Below, piece by piece: positions 54,471-63,208 of a stretch of 64,000 bases of DNA (positions within the stretch are counted from its first letter, which is position 1; every line of letters starts with the position of its first letter). The position numbers and the translations under genes were made by a program. The DNA is taken from the NCBI RefSeq assembly GCF_002895435.1, contig NZ_POYJ01000002.1, positions 248,001 to 312,000 on the forward strand. Direction: 5' to 3'. The stretch comes from Aquimarina sediminis. Its GTDB lineage: Bacteria > Bacteroidota > Bacteroidia > Flavobacteriales > Flavobacteriaceae. Under the pieces are notes generated by a model, which did not search any database, was not told the DNA's origin, and saw only the letters and a list, made by a program, of their open reading frames with translations.

Positions 54471-54987
54471 TTTCTTTGATCATTCTTATAGAGTTACATA
54501 CTTCTCCCTGATAAATTCCACTATTTTCATTTAAAGATTCAACAACAAACCCTATTTTTTCATATAATCTTAATGCCGAAGTATTGTTTTCAATAACCCC
54601 TAATGTAATTTTCGAGAGCCCTATTTCATCAAAGCAATACTTTATAACCCTTAATGAAGCCTCTTTAGCATATCCCTTTCCCCACTCATTCTTATCTCCC
54701 ATCATTATTCCATACTCTCCAGAGTTATTGATTGGATCGATTGGATCAATCTTAATATTTCCTATATGCTTATTAGAATCTCTAAGATGAATTGCCCAAA
54801 ACAAAATACTCTTTTCATCTTGCTCCTTAAGATATTTCTCTAATTCTTGAAGAGTATAGTTTCCTCCTGTCTCAAGATATTTATATACATCCACATCATT
54901 CAACCAATCAACATATTCATTCGAGAGGTGTTTTAAGGATAAGGGGTGTAGTTGCAATCTTTCGGTTTCTAAATTAATGGCCTTCAT
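54460..54987 (-). CDS. GNAT N-acetyltransferase (PseH-like position)
   Basis: 175 aa, RimJ/RimL-like. It begins INLETERLQLHPLS, has the acetyl-CoA loop in MMGDKNEWGKGYAKEA (Q/R-x-x-G-x-G/A type) and the C-terminal NTSALRLYEKIGF. In this place, right after pseC, it most likely performs the PseH step: acetylation of the 4-amino group made by PseC. It overlaps pseC by 4 bp and the aldo/keto reductase by 11 bp. Confidence 0.85.
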   Translation of the reverse strand: MKAINLETERLQLHPLSLKHLSNEYVDWLNDVDVYKYLETGGNYTLQELEKYLKEQDEKSILFWAIHLRDSNKHIGNIKIDPIDPINNSGEYGIMMGDKNEWGKGYAKEASLRVIKYCFDEIGLSKITLGVIENNTSALRLYEKIGFVVESLNENSGIYQGEVCNSIRMIKENDK

Positions 54988-56126
54988 TCTATAAAGCTTA
55001 ACACTTTCTCTATTACAAATACTTGTTCTTCATCTGATAACGTAGGGTACATTGGTAAACTAATGCAATGGGCATAATAATTCTCTGCATTACTTAAATC
55101 AACATCTTGATATCCGATTTCTCTATAATATGGTAATGTATGAACTGGGATATAGTGAATTTGGGCGTATATATTTTCATTTCTTAAATAGTCATATAAC
55201 CCCTTTCTATTATTTACTTCAATAACAAACAAATGATGTGCATTGTAAGTGTTTGGTGGCAAAGATTGGTATTTTACTTTACCTTCAAAAGCATTCTTAT
55301 ACTTTGTAGCAATTTCATTTCTTCTTATCACTCCTACATTATTCTTTGCCAACTGTGTAATTCCTAATGCAGATTGAATATCTGTCAATCTATAATTAAA
55401 TCCTAATTCTTTCATCTCATAAAACCACCCACCATGGTTTTCTGACATATTTTCTTTAGTAATCCCGTGAGTTCTTAATGATAATAGTTTATCATAGATC
55501 TTTTTGTTATTAGTTGTTATCATTCCTCCTTCTCCACAGGCTATATGTTTAACAGGATGAAAAGAAAAAATCCCAACATCTGCAAAATTACCATTACCAC
55601 AGTTTTGTTTTATATTTTGAGAATCAACAAAGTACCCTCCAGGAGCATGGCACGCATCTTCAATAACCCATAAATCATGTTCATTTGCCAGATCTCTAAA
55701 CTCTTGTAAATTAACCGGAAGACCTCCAAAGTCAACTGGGATAATACCTTTAAAAAAGCCTTTTGGTTTACTCTCAATAAGTCTTTTTGTGTGTTCTATA
55801 GAAAGTAAATAAGTATTTGGATCTATATCAGCAAACCAAACTTCACCTCCTCCGTATCTAATGCAATTAGCAGAAGCTGCGAAAGTTATTGGTGTGGTAA
55901 TCACTCTATCACCAGGTTCTAATCCAAGTGCTAAAACAGAGATATGCAACCCAGCAGTTGCATTACTAACCGCCACGGCATATTTGGAGCCTACATAAGA
56001 TGCAAATTTTTCTTCAAATTCTTTAACTTTCGGACCTTGGGTTAAGAAGTCTGCTTGTAACGTTTCGATAACGGCATCAATATCAGTTTTTTCTATTGAC
56101 TGACGGCCATAAGGTATTGCTTTCAT
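54984..56126 (-). CDS. pseC: UDP-4-amino-4,6-dideoxy-N-acetyl-altrosamine transaminase
   Basis: Second step of pseudaminic acid synthesis: it aminates C4 of the PseB product. 380 aa, DegT/DnrJ/EryC1 family, PLP type I. The Schiff-base Lys193 is in FSFHPVKHIACGEGGM, with DACHAPGG (158-165) carrying the PLP-ring contact. It opens IPYGRQSIEKTDIDAVIETL, as PseC proteins do. It starts at the base where pseB ends. Confidence 0.94.
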   Translation of the reverse strand: MKAIPYGRQSIEKTDIDAVIETLQADFLTQGPKVKEFEEKFASYVGSKYAVAVSNATAGLHISVLALGLEPGDRVITTPITFAASANCIRYGGGEVWFADIDPNTYLLSIEHTKRLIESKPKGFFKGIIPVDFGGLPVNLQEFRDLANEHDLWVIEDACHAPGGYFVDSQNIKQNCGNGNFADVGIFSFHPVKHIACGEGGMITTNNKKIYDKLLSLRTHGITKENMSENHGGWFYEMKELGFNYRLTDIQSALGITQLAKNNVGVIRRNEIATKYKNAFEGKVKYQSLPPNTYNAHHLFVIEVNNRKGLYDYLRNENIYAQIHYIPVHTLPYYREIGYQDVDLSNAENYYAHCISLPMYPTLSDEEQVFVIEKVLSFIE

Positions 56127-57142
56127 TATGCTATAAAATGTGGATCAACATGTTGTTTAACTAGTTCTCTTAGGCTTTCTATAGTTTCCCAGTCCGTATT
56201 TTCTCCAGAGTTATAATAAAATCCTTCAGGCACTTTACTTGCGTTAAAACGAGACACATACTCATCCAAATTAAAAATTGGTTTCTGAGGAAGAATTGCA
56301 TAGTACTTACCTAAGTCCCATGTATTAAAAGAATCAGACATTGTAATCATTTCTTCATGTAATTTTTCGCCTGGACGGATACCAACAATTTCATGTTTAG
56401 CTTCAGGAGCAATAGCTTTTGCAACATCTGTAATTTTATATGACGGAATTTTAGGAACAAAAATCTCTCCTCCCCATGCGTTATCAATAGCGTTAAAAAC
56501 CATTTCGCATCCATCTTCTAAACTAATATTGAATCGAGTCATTCTAGAATCGGTAATAGGTAATTTACCTTCTTCTCGTTTTTTTAAGAAAAAAGGCATT
56601 ACAGAACCATTAGACCCCATAACATTACCATAACGAACTACAGAAAACTTAATCTTTCTTTTCCCTTTTATATTATTGGCAGCAACGAATAACTTATCCG
56701 AAGCTAGTTTTGTTGCACCATATAAATTAATTGGGGCAGCAGCTTTATCAGTAGAAAGAGCAACAACACTCTCAACATTAGCTTCTAAAGCGGCTTCAAT
56801 CACATTTTCTGCTCCAAGTATATTTGTTTTTACACATTCCATAGGATTATATTCAGCTATATGCACATGTTTCATAGCTGCTGCATGAATTACAATATCT
56901 ATCCCTTCAAACGCTCTTTTTAGTCTGCCTTGGTCTCTTACATCTCCTACAAAATAGCGAATTGCCGGGTATTTACTATCCGGGAAACTCATTGCCATTT
57001 GGAAATGTTTCTGTTCATCTCTAGAAAATATTACCAATCTTTTTACCTGAGGGAATCGTTCTAAAATGAGTTTAGTGAATGTTTTTCCAAAACTACCTGT
57101 TCCTCCAGTTATAAGGATTGATTTCCCATTTAAATCTAGCAT
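56126..57142 (-). CDS. pseB: UDP-N-acetylglucosamine 4,6-dehydratase (inverting)
   Basis: First committed step of pseudaminic acid synthesis: it removes water from UDP-GlcNAc with inversion at C5. 338 aa, extended SDR. NADP motif TGGTGSFG (12-19); the catalytic residues Asp132, Lys133 and Tyr141 with Lys145 match the FlaA1/PseB set exactly in number and order (STDKAAAPINLYGATK). Coupled to pseC by a 1-bp overlap and separated from rfbD by 11 bp. Confidence 0.96.
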   Translation of the reverse strand: MLDLNGKSILITGGTGSFGKTFTKLILERFPQVKRLVIFSRDEQKHFQMAMSFPDSKYPAIRYFVGDVRDQGRLKRAFEGIDIVIHAAAMKHVHIAEYNPMECVKTNILGAENVIEAALEANVESVVALSTDKAAAPINLYGATKLASDKLFVAANNIKGKRKIKFSVVRYGNVMGSNGSVMPFFLKKREEGKLPITDSRMTRFNISLEDGCEMVFNAIDNAWGGEIFVPKIPSYKITDVAKAIAPEAKHEIVGIRPGEKLHEEMITMSDSFNTWDLGKYYAILPQKPIFNLDEYVSRFNASKVPEGFYYNSGENTDWETIESLRELVKQHVDPHFIA

Positions 57143-57153
57143 AATTCGAAATT

Positions 57154-58032
57154 TTATCTTTTTTGAAATGTTTTAATGTTTTTTTGTAAAGACTTTTTCC
57201 AGTTTTCAATGTCTGAATTAAAGGATCTTAAGCATTTCTCTTTACAAAGTACACTATAATTTGGTCTTTGTGCAAAAGTAGGGTAATTATCCGTTTTTTT
57301 TAGTATTATCGAATCAAGTTTACCTGATACCCTTAAGATTTCTCTCGCAAAATCATACCAAGAAGCTTCACCAAGGTTACTGAAATGATAAATCCCATAC
57401 TTTTGACTATTGTTTTTAACTAAACTAAGAATAAACTCAGCTAAATCATTAGCATTCGTTGGAGTACCGGTTTCAGAAGTTACAATTGTCAATTCTTGTT
57501 CCGTATTAGATTTCTTCAAGATTGTCTTAAAAAAATTATTTCCAAATTCAGAGTATAACCAAGAGGTTCTCAAGATATAGAACTTGTCCAATATTTCTTC
57601 AATGTACCGCTCTCCCACAAGTTTTGACTTGCCATACTCATTTAGCGGATTTGTAATATCATCTTCTGTATAAGGAGATCTTTTCATACCATCAAAAACA
57701 TAATCAGTAGATATATGGACAAGAGTACTATTGTGTTTTTTACAAATTTGTGCTAAATTCTTAGCCCCTTCTGCATTAACCATAAAAGCTAATTCTGGTT
57801 CTTTTTCGGCTTGTTCAACATTTGTATATGCCGCACAATTGATAATATAATCAATTCTTTTATCATTAAAAAATTGTTCCAATTTATCTTTGTTTGTAAT
57901 ATCCAACATTGTTGAATTAGCAAAAAACAAATCTATCTTTGAATGGTTTTCCTCTATTTTTTGCAGGCATTGACCCAATTGTCCATTTGATCCAGTAACC
58001 AAAACATTTTTTACTTCAGATTTTTCGTTCAT
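57154..58032 (-). CDS. rfbD: dTDP-4-dehydrorhamnose reductase
   Basis: Last step of dTDP-L-rhamnose synthesis. 292 aa, SDR-like. The NAD(P) motif is VTGSNGQLGQ (12-21), with the STDYVFDG segment and the catalytic YGKSK following. It is separated from rfbB, rfbA and rfbC by a Wzz-like gene and a 345-bp gap, but stays on the same strand and completes the four-enzyme pathway. Confidence 0.94.
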   Translation of the reverse strand: MNEKSEVKNVLVTGSNGQLGQCLQKIEENHSKIDLFFANSTMLDITNKDKLEQFFNDKRIDYIINCAAYTNVEQAEKEPELAFMVNAEGAKNLAQICKKHNSTLVHISTDYVFDGMKRSPYTEDDITNPLNEYGKSKLVGERYIEEILDKFYILRTSWLYSEFGNNFFKTILKKSNTEQELTIVTSETGTPTNANDLAEFILSLVKNNSQKYGIYHFSNLGEASWYDFAREILRVSGKLDSIILKKTDNYPTFAQRPNYSVLCKEKCLRSFNSDIENWKKSLQKNIKTFQKR

Positions 58033-58043
58033 TTATGAATTTA

Positions 58044-59096
58044 TCAGATCGTATTATTTTTAACATCATATCTTATCAAATATCTATTTAACAAAATTAG
58101 AATTAATGCCAAAAATAATATAGTATCAAATACAACTGGTATTAATACTATTTTTTTATTTAAAAAATCATTCACCAATGCTGCTTTATCCGGAAACTCA
58201 GAAATAACATTGATTGTATTCTTTGTGTTTGCCTTCTCATTGTTTAATTCAATCTTTTCGTCTTTTAATTTTCTGGCCTGATTTAACAGTTCAATTTCCG
58301 ATGTTTGGTTTGGTTTGTTTTCTGCCAAATTAATACTTGTCACACCTTCAGGTTTTTCTGCTTCGATAATTTTTATCTTCTTATAAAACACTTGTAAATC
58401 ATTGATTTCATCTTGTTGTGACTCTATAATCGAATCTTTAAGAGCAATATTATGATCATTTATTTGCTTTTGTAATTTAAAATACTCATTGTCTTCTATA
58501 GATGTTACAATTGCCACTTGGCACCTTTTGGCAATATCCTGAGAAGTAGCTTCTATCTTTATTCTATGAAATTTTGCATTGATATCGTTAAAGTTCTTTA
58601 AATAGTATTCATAATCTACCTGTTTTTGAGAAATTGAATCTAATCCACTAATAAATTCACTGAATTGCTTTATACGTTGTGTTTCATCAGAAAATGATTC
58701 TATTTCAACTTTTTTTATGTGTGATGCTTCATTTTCATTAATTCTTAACGCTTCTGATAGTGCTTTACTTTCATGTTGTAGGGCTAATTGATTATAAAAC
58801 TCTATGTTATTATATAACTGTTGAACACTATTAAAATTAGGTTCAATAATCATTGAAGATCTATATCTGGGTTGTGAATTATAGTCCCAAAAACCTCCCA
58901 CAACAATACCAAGTACTGTAGCAATAGTAAATTTGAATAAATGAGTTCTTATAAACTTAAGGAATAAGATAATTAAGTGAAAAATGTTTTTAAGGACATT
59001 ACCAATAATCTTGAAAAATCTATTAAAAGCGTTTCCAACCAATATAAATAATTGTCCTAAATCGATTTCCTCTGAAGTGTTTTCTTTCATCGTCAT
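58044..59096 (-). CDS. Wzz-like chain length determinant, second copy
   Basis: 350 aa. It has a polar N-terminal part, a membrane span (about 50-70), a large periplasmic coiled-coil-rich domain (about 75-318, beginning YRSSMIIEPNFNSVQQLYN) and a second span near the C-terminus (about 319-340) followed by a short basic tail. This is the two-span Wzz/PCP topology, which sets polymer length with Wzy. It is related to the partial protein at the right edge of the window: both have an IIEP(N/K)(F/Y)NS motif after the first span. It has a short hairpin (59112-59125) just before its start. Confidence 0.78.
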   Translation of the reverse strand: MTMKENTSEEIDLGQLFILVGNAFNRFFKIIGNVLKNIFHLIILFLKFIRTHLFKFTIATVLGIVVGGFWDYNSQPRYRSSMIIEPNFNSVQQLYNNIEFYNQLALQHESKALSEALRINENEASHIKKVEIESFSDETQRIKQFSEFISGLDSISQKQVDYEYYLKNFNDINAKFHRIKIEATSQDIAKRCQVAIVTSIEDNEYFKLQKQINDHNIALKDSIIESQQDEINDLQVFYKKIKIIEAEKPEGVTSINLAENKPNQTSEIELLNQARKLKDEKIELNNEKANTKNTINVISEFPDKAALVNDFLNKKIVLIPVVFDTILFLALILILLNRYLIRYDVKNNTI

Positions 59097-59111
59097 CTGT
59101 TAATTTTTAAA

Positions 59112-59125
59112 GAGCATTGTTGCTC
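59112..59125 (-). promoter_or_regulatory. Hairpin just upstream of the second Wzz-like gene
   Basis: GAGCA and TGCTC flank a 4-nt loop, 16 bp before the ATG at 59096. It could shield the ribosome-binding region. The surrounding gap 59097-59441 contains no gene and no clear TAnnTTTG element. Confidence 0.35.
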
Positions 59126-59284
59126 AAAATTGAGTAAATTATAAATAAGACCATATAATGTAACGGATTCAAAAAACACCAGACACACTAAAAAGAGTAT
59201 CTTATTTTTAAAATCAAACGAAATATTATATTTGACGATAGGGTAGGAAAAACGTCAATCAAAACATACAATTTCTTGTATTTA

Positions 59285-59328
59285 TCCTAAAATAGATTTT
59301 AGGAATTTTCTTTTTACGATGTAAAAAG
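59285..59328. repeat. Pair of adjacent palindromes in the rfbC-wzz gap
   Basis: TCCTAAAAT-AG-ATTTTAGGA (59285-59304) and CTTTTTAC-gat-GTAAAAAG (59310-59328) stand side by side in the 345-bp non-coding gap. The first is followed on the plus strand by a T-rich run. They may act as a terminator, processing or attenuation signal inside the polysaccharide operon. Confidence 0.5.
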
Positions 59329-59441
59329 AAAGGAATGCAAATTAGTAAAAAAACTTAAGTAAAAATGAACTTTATGTTATTTTTTAAAACTTAACGTTTA
59401 TCTAACAAAATCAGGTAAAGTTTCTTAATGCTTTTGGCATT

Positions 59442-59987
59442 TTACAATTTTAAGTCTTTGGCATGCAGAAGATGGCTATCTTTCTCTGATAATTGAATTT
59501 CTGATGTATTTAGCTTCCAATCAATAGCAAGATCAGGATCATTATACATAATTCCAGATTCTGAGGACTTATGGTAATAGTTATCACATTTATATGCAAA
59601 AGTCGCACTTTCACTTAATGTAATAAATCCGTGAGCAAAGCCTCTGGGAACAAACAATTGAAAATTATTCTGATCATTTAATATTATTGAGAAATGCTGG
59701 AGATACGTTTTAGAATTTGGTCTTAAATCTACCGCAACATCCAATACCTCACCTTTAATCACTCTAACCAACTTAGCTTGCGCAAATTCGTCTTTTTGAA
59801 AATGTAACCCTCTGAGTGTTCCTTTTTTTGAAATTGACTGATTGTCTTGTACAAAATCAACTTTTAATCCAGAAACCTCTTCAAATACATCTTGATTAAA
59901 GCTCTCAAAAAAAGAACCTCTATCATCAGTAAAAATTTTAGGTTTAACCACAAAACAGCCTTCAATGTATGTTTTTTCTATTTTCAA
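59442..59987 (-). CDS. rfbC: dTDP-4-dehydrorhamnose 3,5-epimerase
   Basis: Third step of dTDP-L-rhamnose synthesis. 181 aa, cupin fold. It has DDRGSFFESFN near residue 21, FVQDNQSISKKGTLRGLHFQ in the middle with the catalytic His in GLHFQ, and the PRGFAHGF segment with the second His. The protein is complete. It follows rfbA by 81 bp, and that gap holds an 11-bp stem hairpin. Confidence 0.97.
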   Translation of the reverse strand: MKIEKTYIEGCFVVKPKIFTDDRGSFFESFNQDVFEEVSGLKVDFVQDNQSISKKGTLRGLHFQKDEFAQAKLVRVIKGEVLDVAVDLRPNSKTYLQHFSIILNDQNNFQLFVPRGFAHGFITLSESATFAYKCDNYYHKSSESGIMYNDPDLAIDWKLNTSEIQLSEKDSHLLHAKDLKL

Positions 59988-60024
59988 TTTAATTTTTATT
60001 TGTACTCTTTTTTGTTATTCAATA

Positions 60025-60068
60025 TAAAAATGGTTCTCCCTTTAGGGTTGGGGTAAAAACCATTTTTA
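60025..60068 (-). terminator. Hairpin between rfbA and rfbC
   Basis: TAAAAATGGTT (60025-60035) and AACCATTTTTA (60058-60068) form a perfect 11-bp stem; the loop contains an inner CCC/GGG pairing. It may terminate or attenuate part of the transcription after rfbA, or protect the message end. Confidence 0.45.
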
Positions 60069-60926
60069 TCACTCCAATTCTAATAAATATTTGCCATAAC
60101 CACTTTTTACTAAAGGTTTTGCTAGTTGATGAAGTCTCTTCTTATCAATAAAACCTTTTTTATAAGCCATTTCTTCTATTGCTCCAATTTTAAGCCCTTG
60201 TCGTTCTTCAATAACCTGAACAAATTGACTTGCTTGCATAAGCGAATTAAACGTTCCTGTATCCAACCAAGCTGTACCTTTATCCAAGATACTTACTTTT
60301 AGTTTTCCTGCTTTCAAATACGCGTTATTAACATCTGTTATTTCTAACTCCCCCCGATCACTAGGAAATATTGTTTTGGCAATTTCTATAACTTCATTGT
60401 CATAAAAATAAATTCCTGGAACGGCATAATTTGATTTAGGTTTTTTGGGTTTTTCTTCTATAGATGTAACCTTCCCTGTTTTGTCAAAATCAACAACTCC
60501 GTATCGCTCTGGATCTTGTACATGATAGGCATATATAATTCCACCATCGGGATTGTTATTATTTTCTAACAGATCCTCTAGACCGGATCCATAAAAAATA
60601 TTATCTCCAAGTATTAAAGCCACCTTATCTTCTCCAATAAATTTTTCTCCAATAATAAAGGCTTCTGCTAATCCATTAGGTTGATCCTGAACCGCATATT
60701 CAAACCTACAACCATAACTATTACCATCACCTAACAACTTTTTGAATAATGGCAGATCCTGAGGTGTTGAAATAATCAAGATTTCTCTAATCCCTGCAGA
60801 AATCAGCGTAGTGAGTGGATAATAGATCATTGGTTTGTCATAAACCGGCATTAACTGCTTGCTAATAGCCAATGTAAGCGGGTGTAAGCGAGTCCCTGAT
60901 CCTCCTGCTAATATTATTCCTTTCAT
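60069..60926 (-). CDS. rfbA: Glucose-1-phosphate thymidylyltransferase
   Basis: First step of dTDP-L-rhamnose synthesis: makes dTDP-glucose. 285 aa. The N-terminal [20 protein letters not shown] carries the nucleotide-binding and catalytic residues, DKPMIYYPL follows, and LGDNIFYG holds the metal-binding Asp. The length is normal for RmlA. It lies after rfbB with a 106-bp gap that contains a hairpin. Confidence 0.97.
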   Translation of the reverse strand: MKGIILAGGSGTRLHPLTLAISKQLMPVYDKPMIYYPLTTLISAGIREILIISTPQDLPLFKKLLGDGNSYGCRFEYAVQDQPNGLAEAFIIGEKFIGEDKVALILGDNIFYGSGLEDLLENNNNPDGGIIYAYHVQDPERYGVVDFDKTGKVTSIEEKPKKPKSNYAVPGIYFYDNEVIEIAKTIFPSDRGELEITDVNNAYLKAGKLKVSILDKGTAWLDTGTFNSLMQASQFVQVIEERQGLKIGAIEEMAYKKGFIDKKRLHQLAKPLVKSGYGKYLLELE

Positions 60927-60939
60927 CTCTTTCTTTATA

Positions 60940-60965
60940 AGTCTGAATTCGGGTATCCGAAGTCA
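60940..60965 (-). promoter_or_regulatory. Hairpin in the rfbB-rfbA gap
   Basis: TCTGA-a-TTCGG and CCGAA-g-TCAGA make a 10-bp stem with one A/G mismatch and a GTAT loop, 14 bp upstream of the rfbA start. It contains more GC than its surroundings, so it is stable. It may influence rfbA translation. Confidence 0.4.
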
Positions 60966-61032
60966 GAAGCTACTTGTTTTAACAGTAAAACACCTTGTTT
61001 ATCATGAAATCCAAAATTTTAGTAAATATCTG

Positions 61033-62064
61033 TCATCTGTTTTCGGATTTCTCTTCAATATACTTATTCAAATACCATTTGATTGTTTTTAGAATTCCTG
61101 ATTCAAAATTTTCTTCTGCGCTCCACCCCAGTTGGTTTTCAATTTTGGTAGCATCAATTGCATATCTATAATCATGACCAGGTCTATCCGTAACAAAGGT
61201 AATAAGGTCTTTATATGATTTAGAATTAGCTCTAGGAGAAATAGAATCCAAAATTTCACATATCGATGTAGCAATATATATGTTTTCTCGTTCGTTTTTA
61301 CCACCAATATTGTATGTTTCTCCAACTTTTCCTGTCTGTAAAGCTAAATCTATTCCTTTACAGTGATCCAAAACATACAACCAATCTCTAATATTTTTAC
61401 CATCACCATAAATGGGTATATTTTCTTCATTAATTGCTTTTCTTATAATAGTAGGGATTAATTTTTCATTATGTTGTCTTGGTCCATAGTTATTTGAACA
61501 ATTCGTTGTTACTACGGGCAATCCATAAGTATGAAAATAACTCCTAACCAACATGTCTGAAGATGCTTTAGAAGCGCTATATGGGCTATTAGGGGCATAG
61601 GGAGTATCTTCTGTAAAAAGACCTGTTTCTCCTAATGTTCCGTATACTTCATCTGTCGAAACATGTAAAAATCGTGCATGATCAAATTCAGAATTTAACT
61701 GATTTGGTTCTTTCATCCATGTTTTATACGCTGTATTAAGAATATTAAAAGTTCCAACAATATTAGTATCTATAAATGCTTTAGGACCAGAAATAGAATT
61801 ATCTACATGAGATTCTGCTGCAAAATGTACTACTGCATCTATTTTGTGTTCCTCAAAAATCTTTTCAACGATCTGTTGATCGCATATATCTCCTTCTATA
61901 AAAGTATAATTTTCATTAAACGGAGTCTCAATGTTGGATAGATCAGCGGCATATGTTAATTTATCAAGATTAATGAGTTTTGACTCAGAATTTTTTAAAA
62001 CATAGTTGATATAATTTGACCCTATAAACCCTGCTCCTCCTGTTATTAATATATTTTTATTCAT
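61033..62064 (-). CDS. rfbB: dTDP-glucose 4,6-dehydratase
   Basis: Second step of dTDP-L-rhamnose synthesis. 343 aa, extended SDR. NAD motif TGGAGFIGSNY (8-18); the catalytic DE pair is in VSTDEVYG, and Tyr/Lys in YSASKASSD. The C-terminus is complete. It follows the manA-like gene by 95 bp. Confidence 0.97.
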   Translation of the reverse strand: MNKNILITGGAGFIGSNYINYVLKNSESKLINLDKLTYAADLSNIETPFNENYTFIEGDICDQQIVEKIFEEHKIDAVVHFAAESHVDNSISGPKAFIDTNIVGTFNILNTAYKTWMKEPNQLNSEFDHARFLHVSTDEVYGTLGETGLFTEDTPYAPNSPYSASKASSDMLVRSYFHTYGLPVVTTNCSNNYGPRQHNEKLIPTIIRKAINEENIPIYGDGKNIRDWLYVLDHCKGIDLALQTGKVGETYNIGGKNERENIYIATSICEILDSISPRANSKSYKDLITFVTDRPGHDYRYAIDATKIENQLGWSAEENFESGILKTIKWYLNKYIEEKSENR

Positions 62065-62159
62065 CTGTTTATTTTATTGTTTTAGAAGTCAGATGGAATC
62101 GCATAATAATCATTTCAGTTGGTATTTAATACTTAAGTATGCTTATTTCATAATGTATC

Positions 62160-63131
62160 TTAGATATAAACTTCTAAAAGTTTCATATCTTGAGTGTCAC
62201 TTATAATAGATAATTTTTTAATACTTGCCGGAATTAATATCGTCTCTCCATACGAGATTTTTTCGGAAAAGCCCTCAACACTGATTTCGCCATTTCCTTC
62301 AACACACATTAAAATTTTGAACGAATCTAAGCTAGTATAATCTTTTTCAAACCTACCACTTATCTCAATAGCATTTGTGGTAAAATACTTTGAAGAAATC
62401 ATTTTATTAGTAGTGTTTTTTTCTTTACCGTAATCTAACTTAAAAGATTTATCGGCTTTAAAATCTAGTGCATCCAACGCTAGATCAGTGTGCAACTCTC
62501 TTCCAACACCATTGGCATCTTTTCGATCCCAATCATATACTCTATAAGTAATATCAGACGTTTGCTGGATCTCTGCAATTAGTGACCCTGCACCTATAGC
62601 ATGTATTCTACCTGCTTTAATAAAATAACTGTCTCCTTTAGAAATATTTTCGAAGTTGAGCAATTCCGTTATTTTTCCTTCTTCCAAAAAAACTTCATAT
62701 TCCTTTCTTGAAGTATCAGTTTTGAAACCAACAATCAGTTCTGCTTTTGGGTCAGCCTGAACTACATACCACATCTCTGTTTTTCCAAAAGAATTATGGC
62801 GCTCTTTTGCTAATTCATCATTTGGATGCAGTTGAACAGATAAATCTTCTTTTGCATCAATAAATTTGATTAATAGTGGGAATTGATCCCCAAATTCCTC
62901 ATACACCTTTTTGCCTAATAAACTTTCTTTATACTCAATAATCAAGTCATCAAGTTTTTTTCCAGAAAAGCTACCATTAGAAATTATCGAAATATCCTCA
63001 CCTACTGTAGAAATCTCCCAACTTTCACCAATATTTTCATCTAATACTGACTTATTGAGGATAGTTTTTAATTTATTCCCTCCCCAGATTTTCTCTTTTA
63101 GAATTGGACGAAATTTTAAAGGATATAACAT
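62160..63131 (-). CDS. manA: Mannose-6-phosphate isomerase, class I (type I PMI-like)
   Basis: Interconverts mannose 6-phosphate and fructose 6-phosphate. 323 aa, cupin fold. The zinc-binding motif VQLHPND is near residue 100; the N-terminus has KEKIWGGNKL, and KAGRIHAIGAG lies in the middle with the second zinc His. The small bacterial class I form fits the length. It could support GDP-mannose supply, but no manB or manC gene is in the window. Confidence 0.9.
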   Translation of the reverse strand: MLYPLKFRPILKEKIWGGNKLKTILNKSVLDENIGESWEISTVGEDISIISNGSFSGKKLDDLIIEYKESLLGKKVYEEFGDQFPLLIKFIDAKEDLSVQLHPNDELAKERHNSFGKTEMWYVVQADPKAELIVGFKTDTSRKEYEVFLEEGKITELLNFENISKGDSYFIKAGRIHAIGAGSLIAEIQQTSDITYRVYDWDRKDANGVGRELHTDLALDALDFKADKSFKLDYGKEKNTTNKMISSKYFTTNAIEISGRFEKDYTSLDSFKILMCVEGNGEISVEGFSEKISYGETILIPASIKKLSIISDTQDMKLLEVYI

Positions 63132-63208
63132 ATTTTTTTCTTTATAATTCTTTTATAGGCTTTGACAATGAGTACTAAGAGTGAATTAAGATTTTCAAAA
63201 TAAGATGT

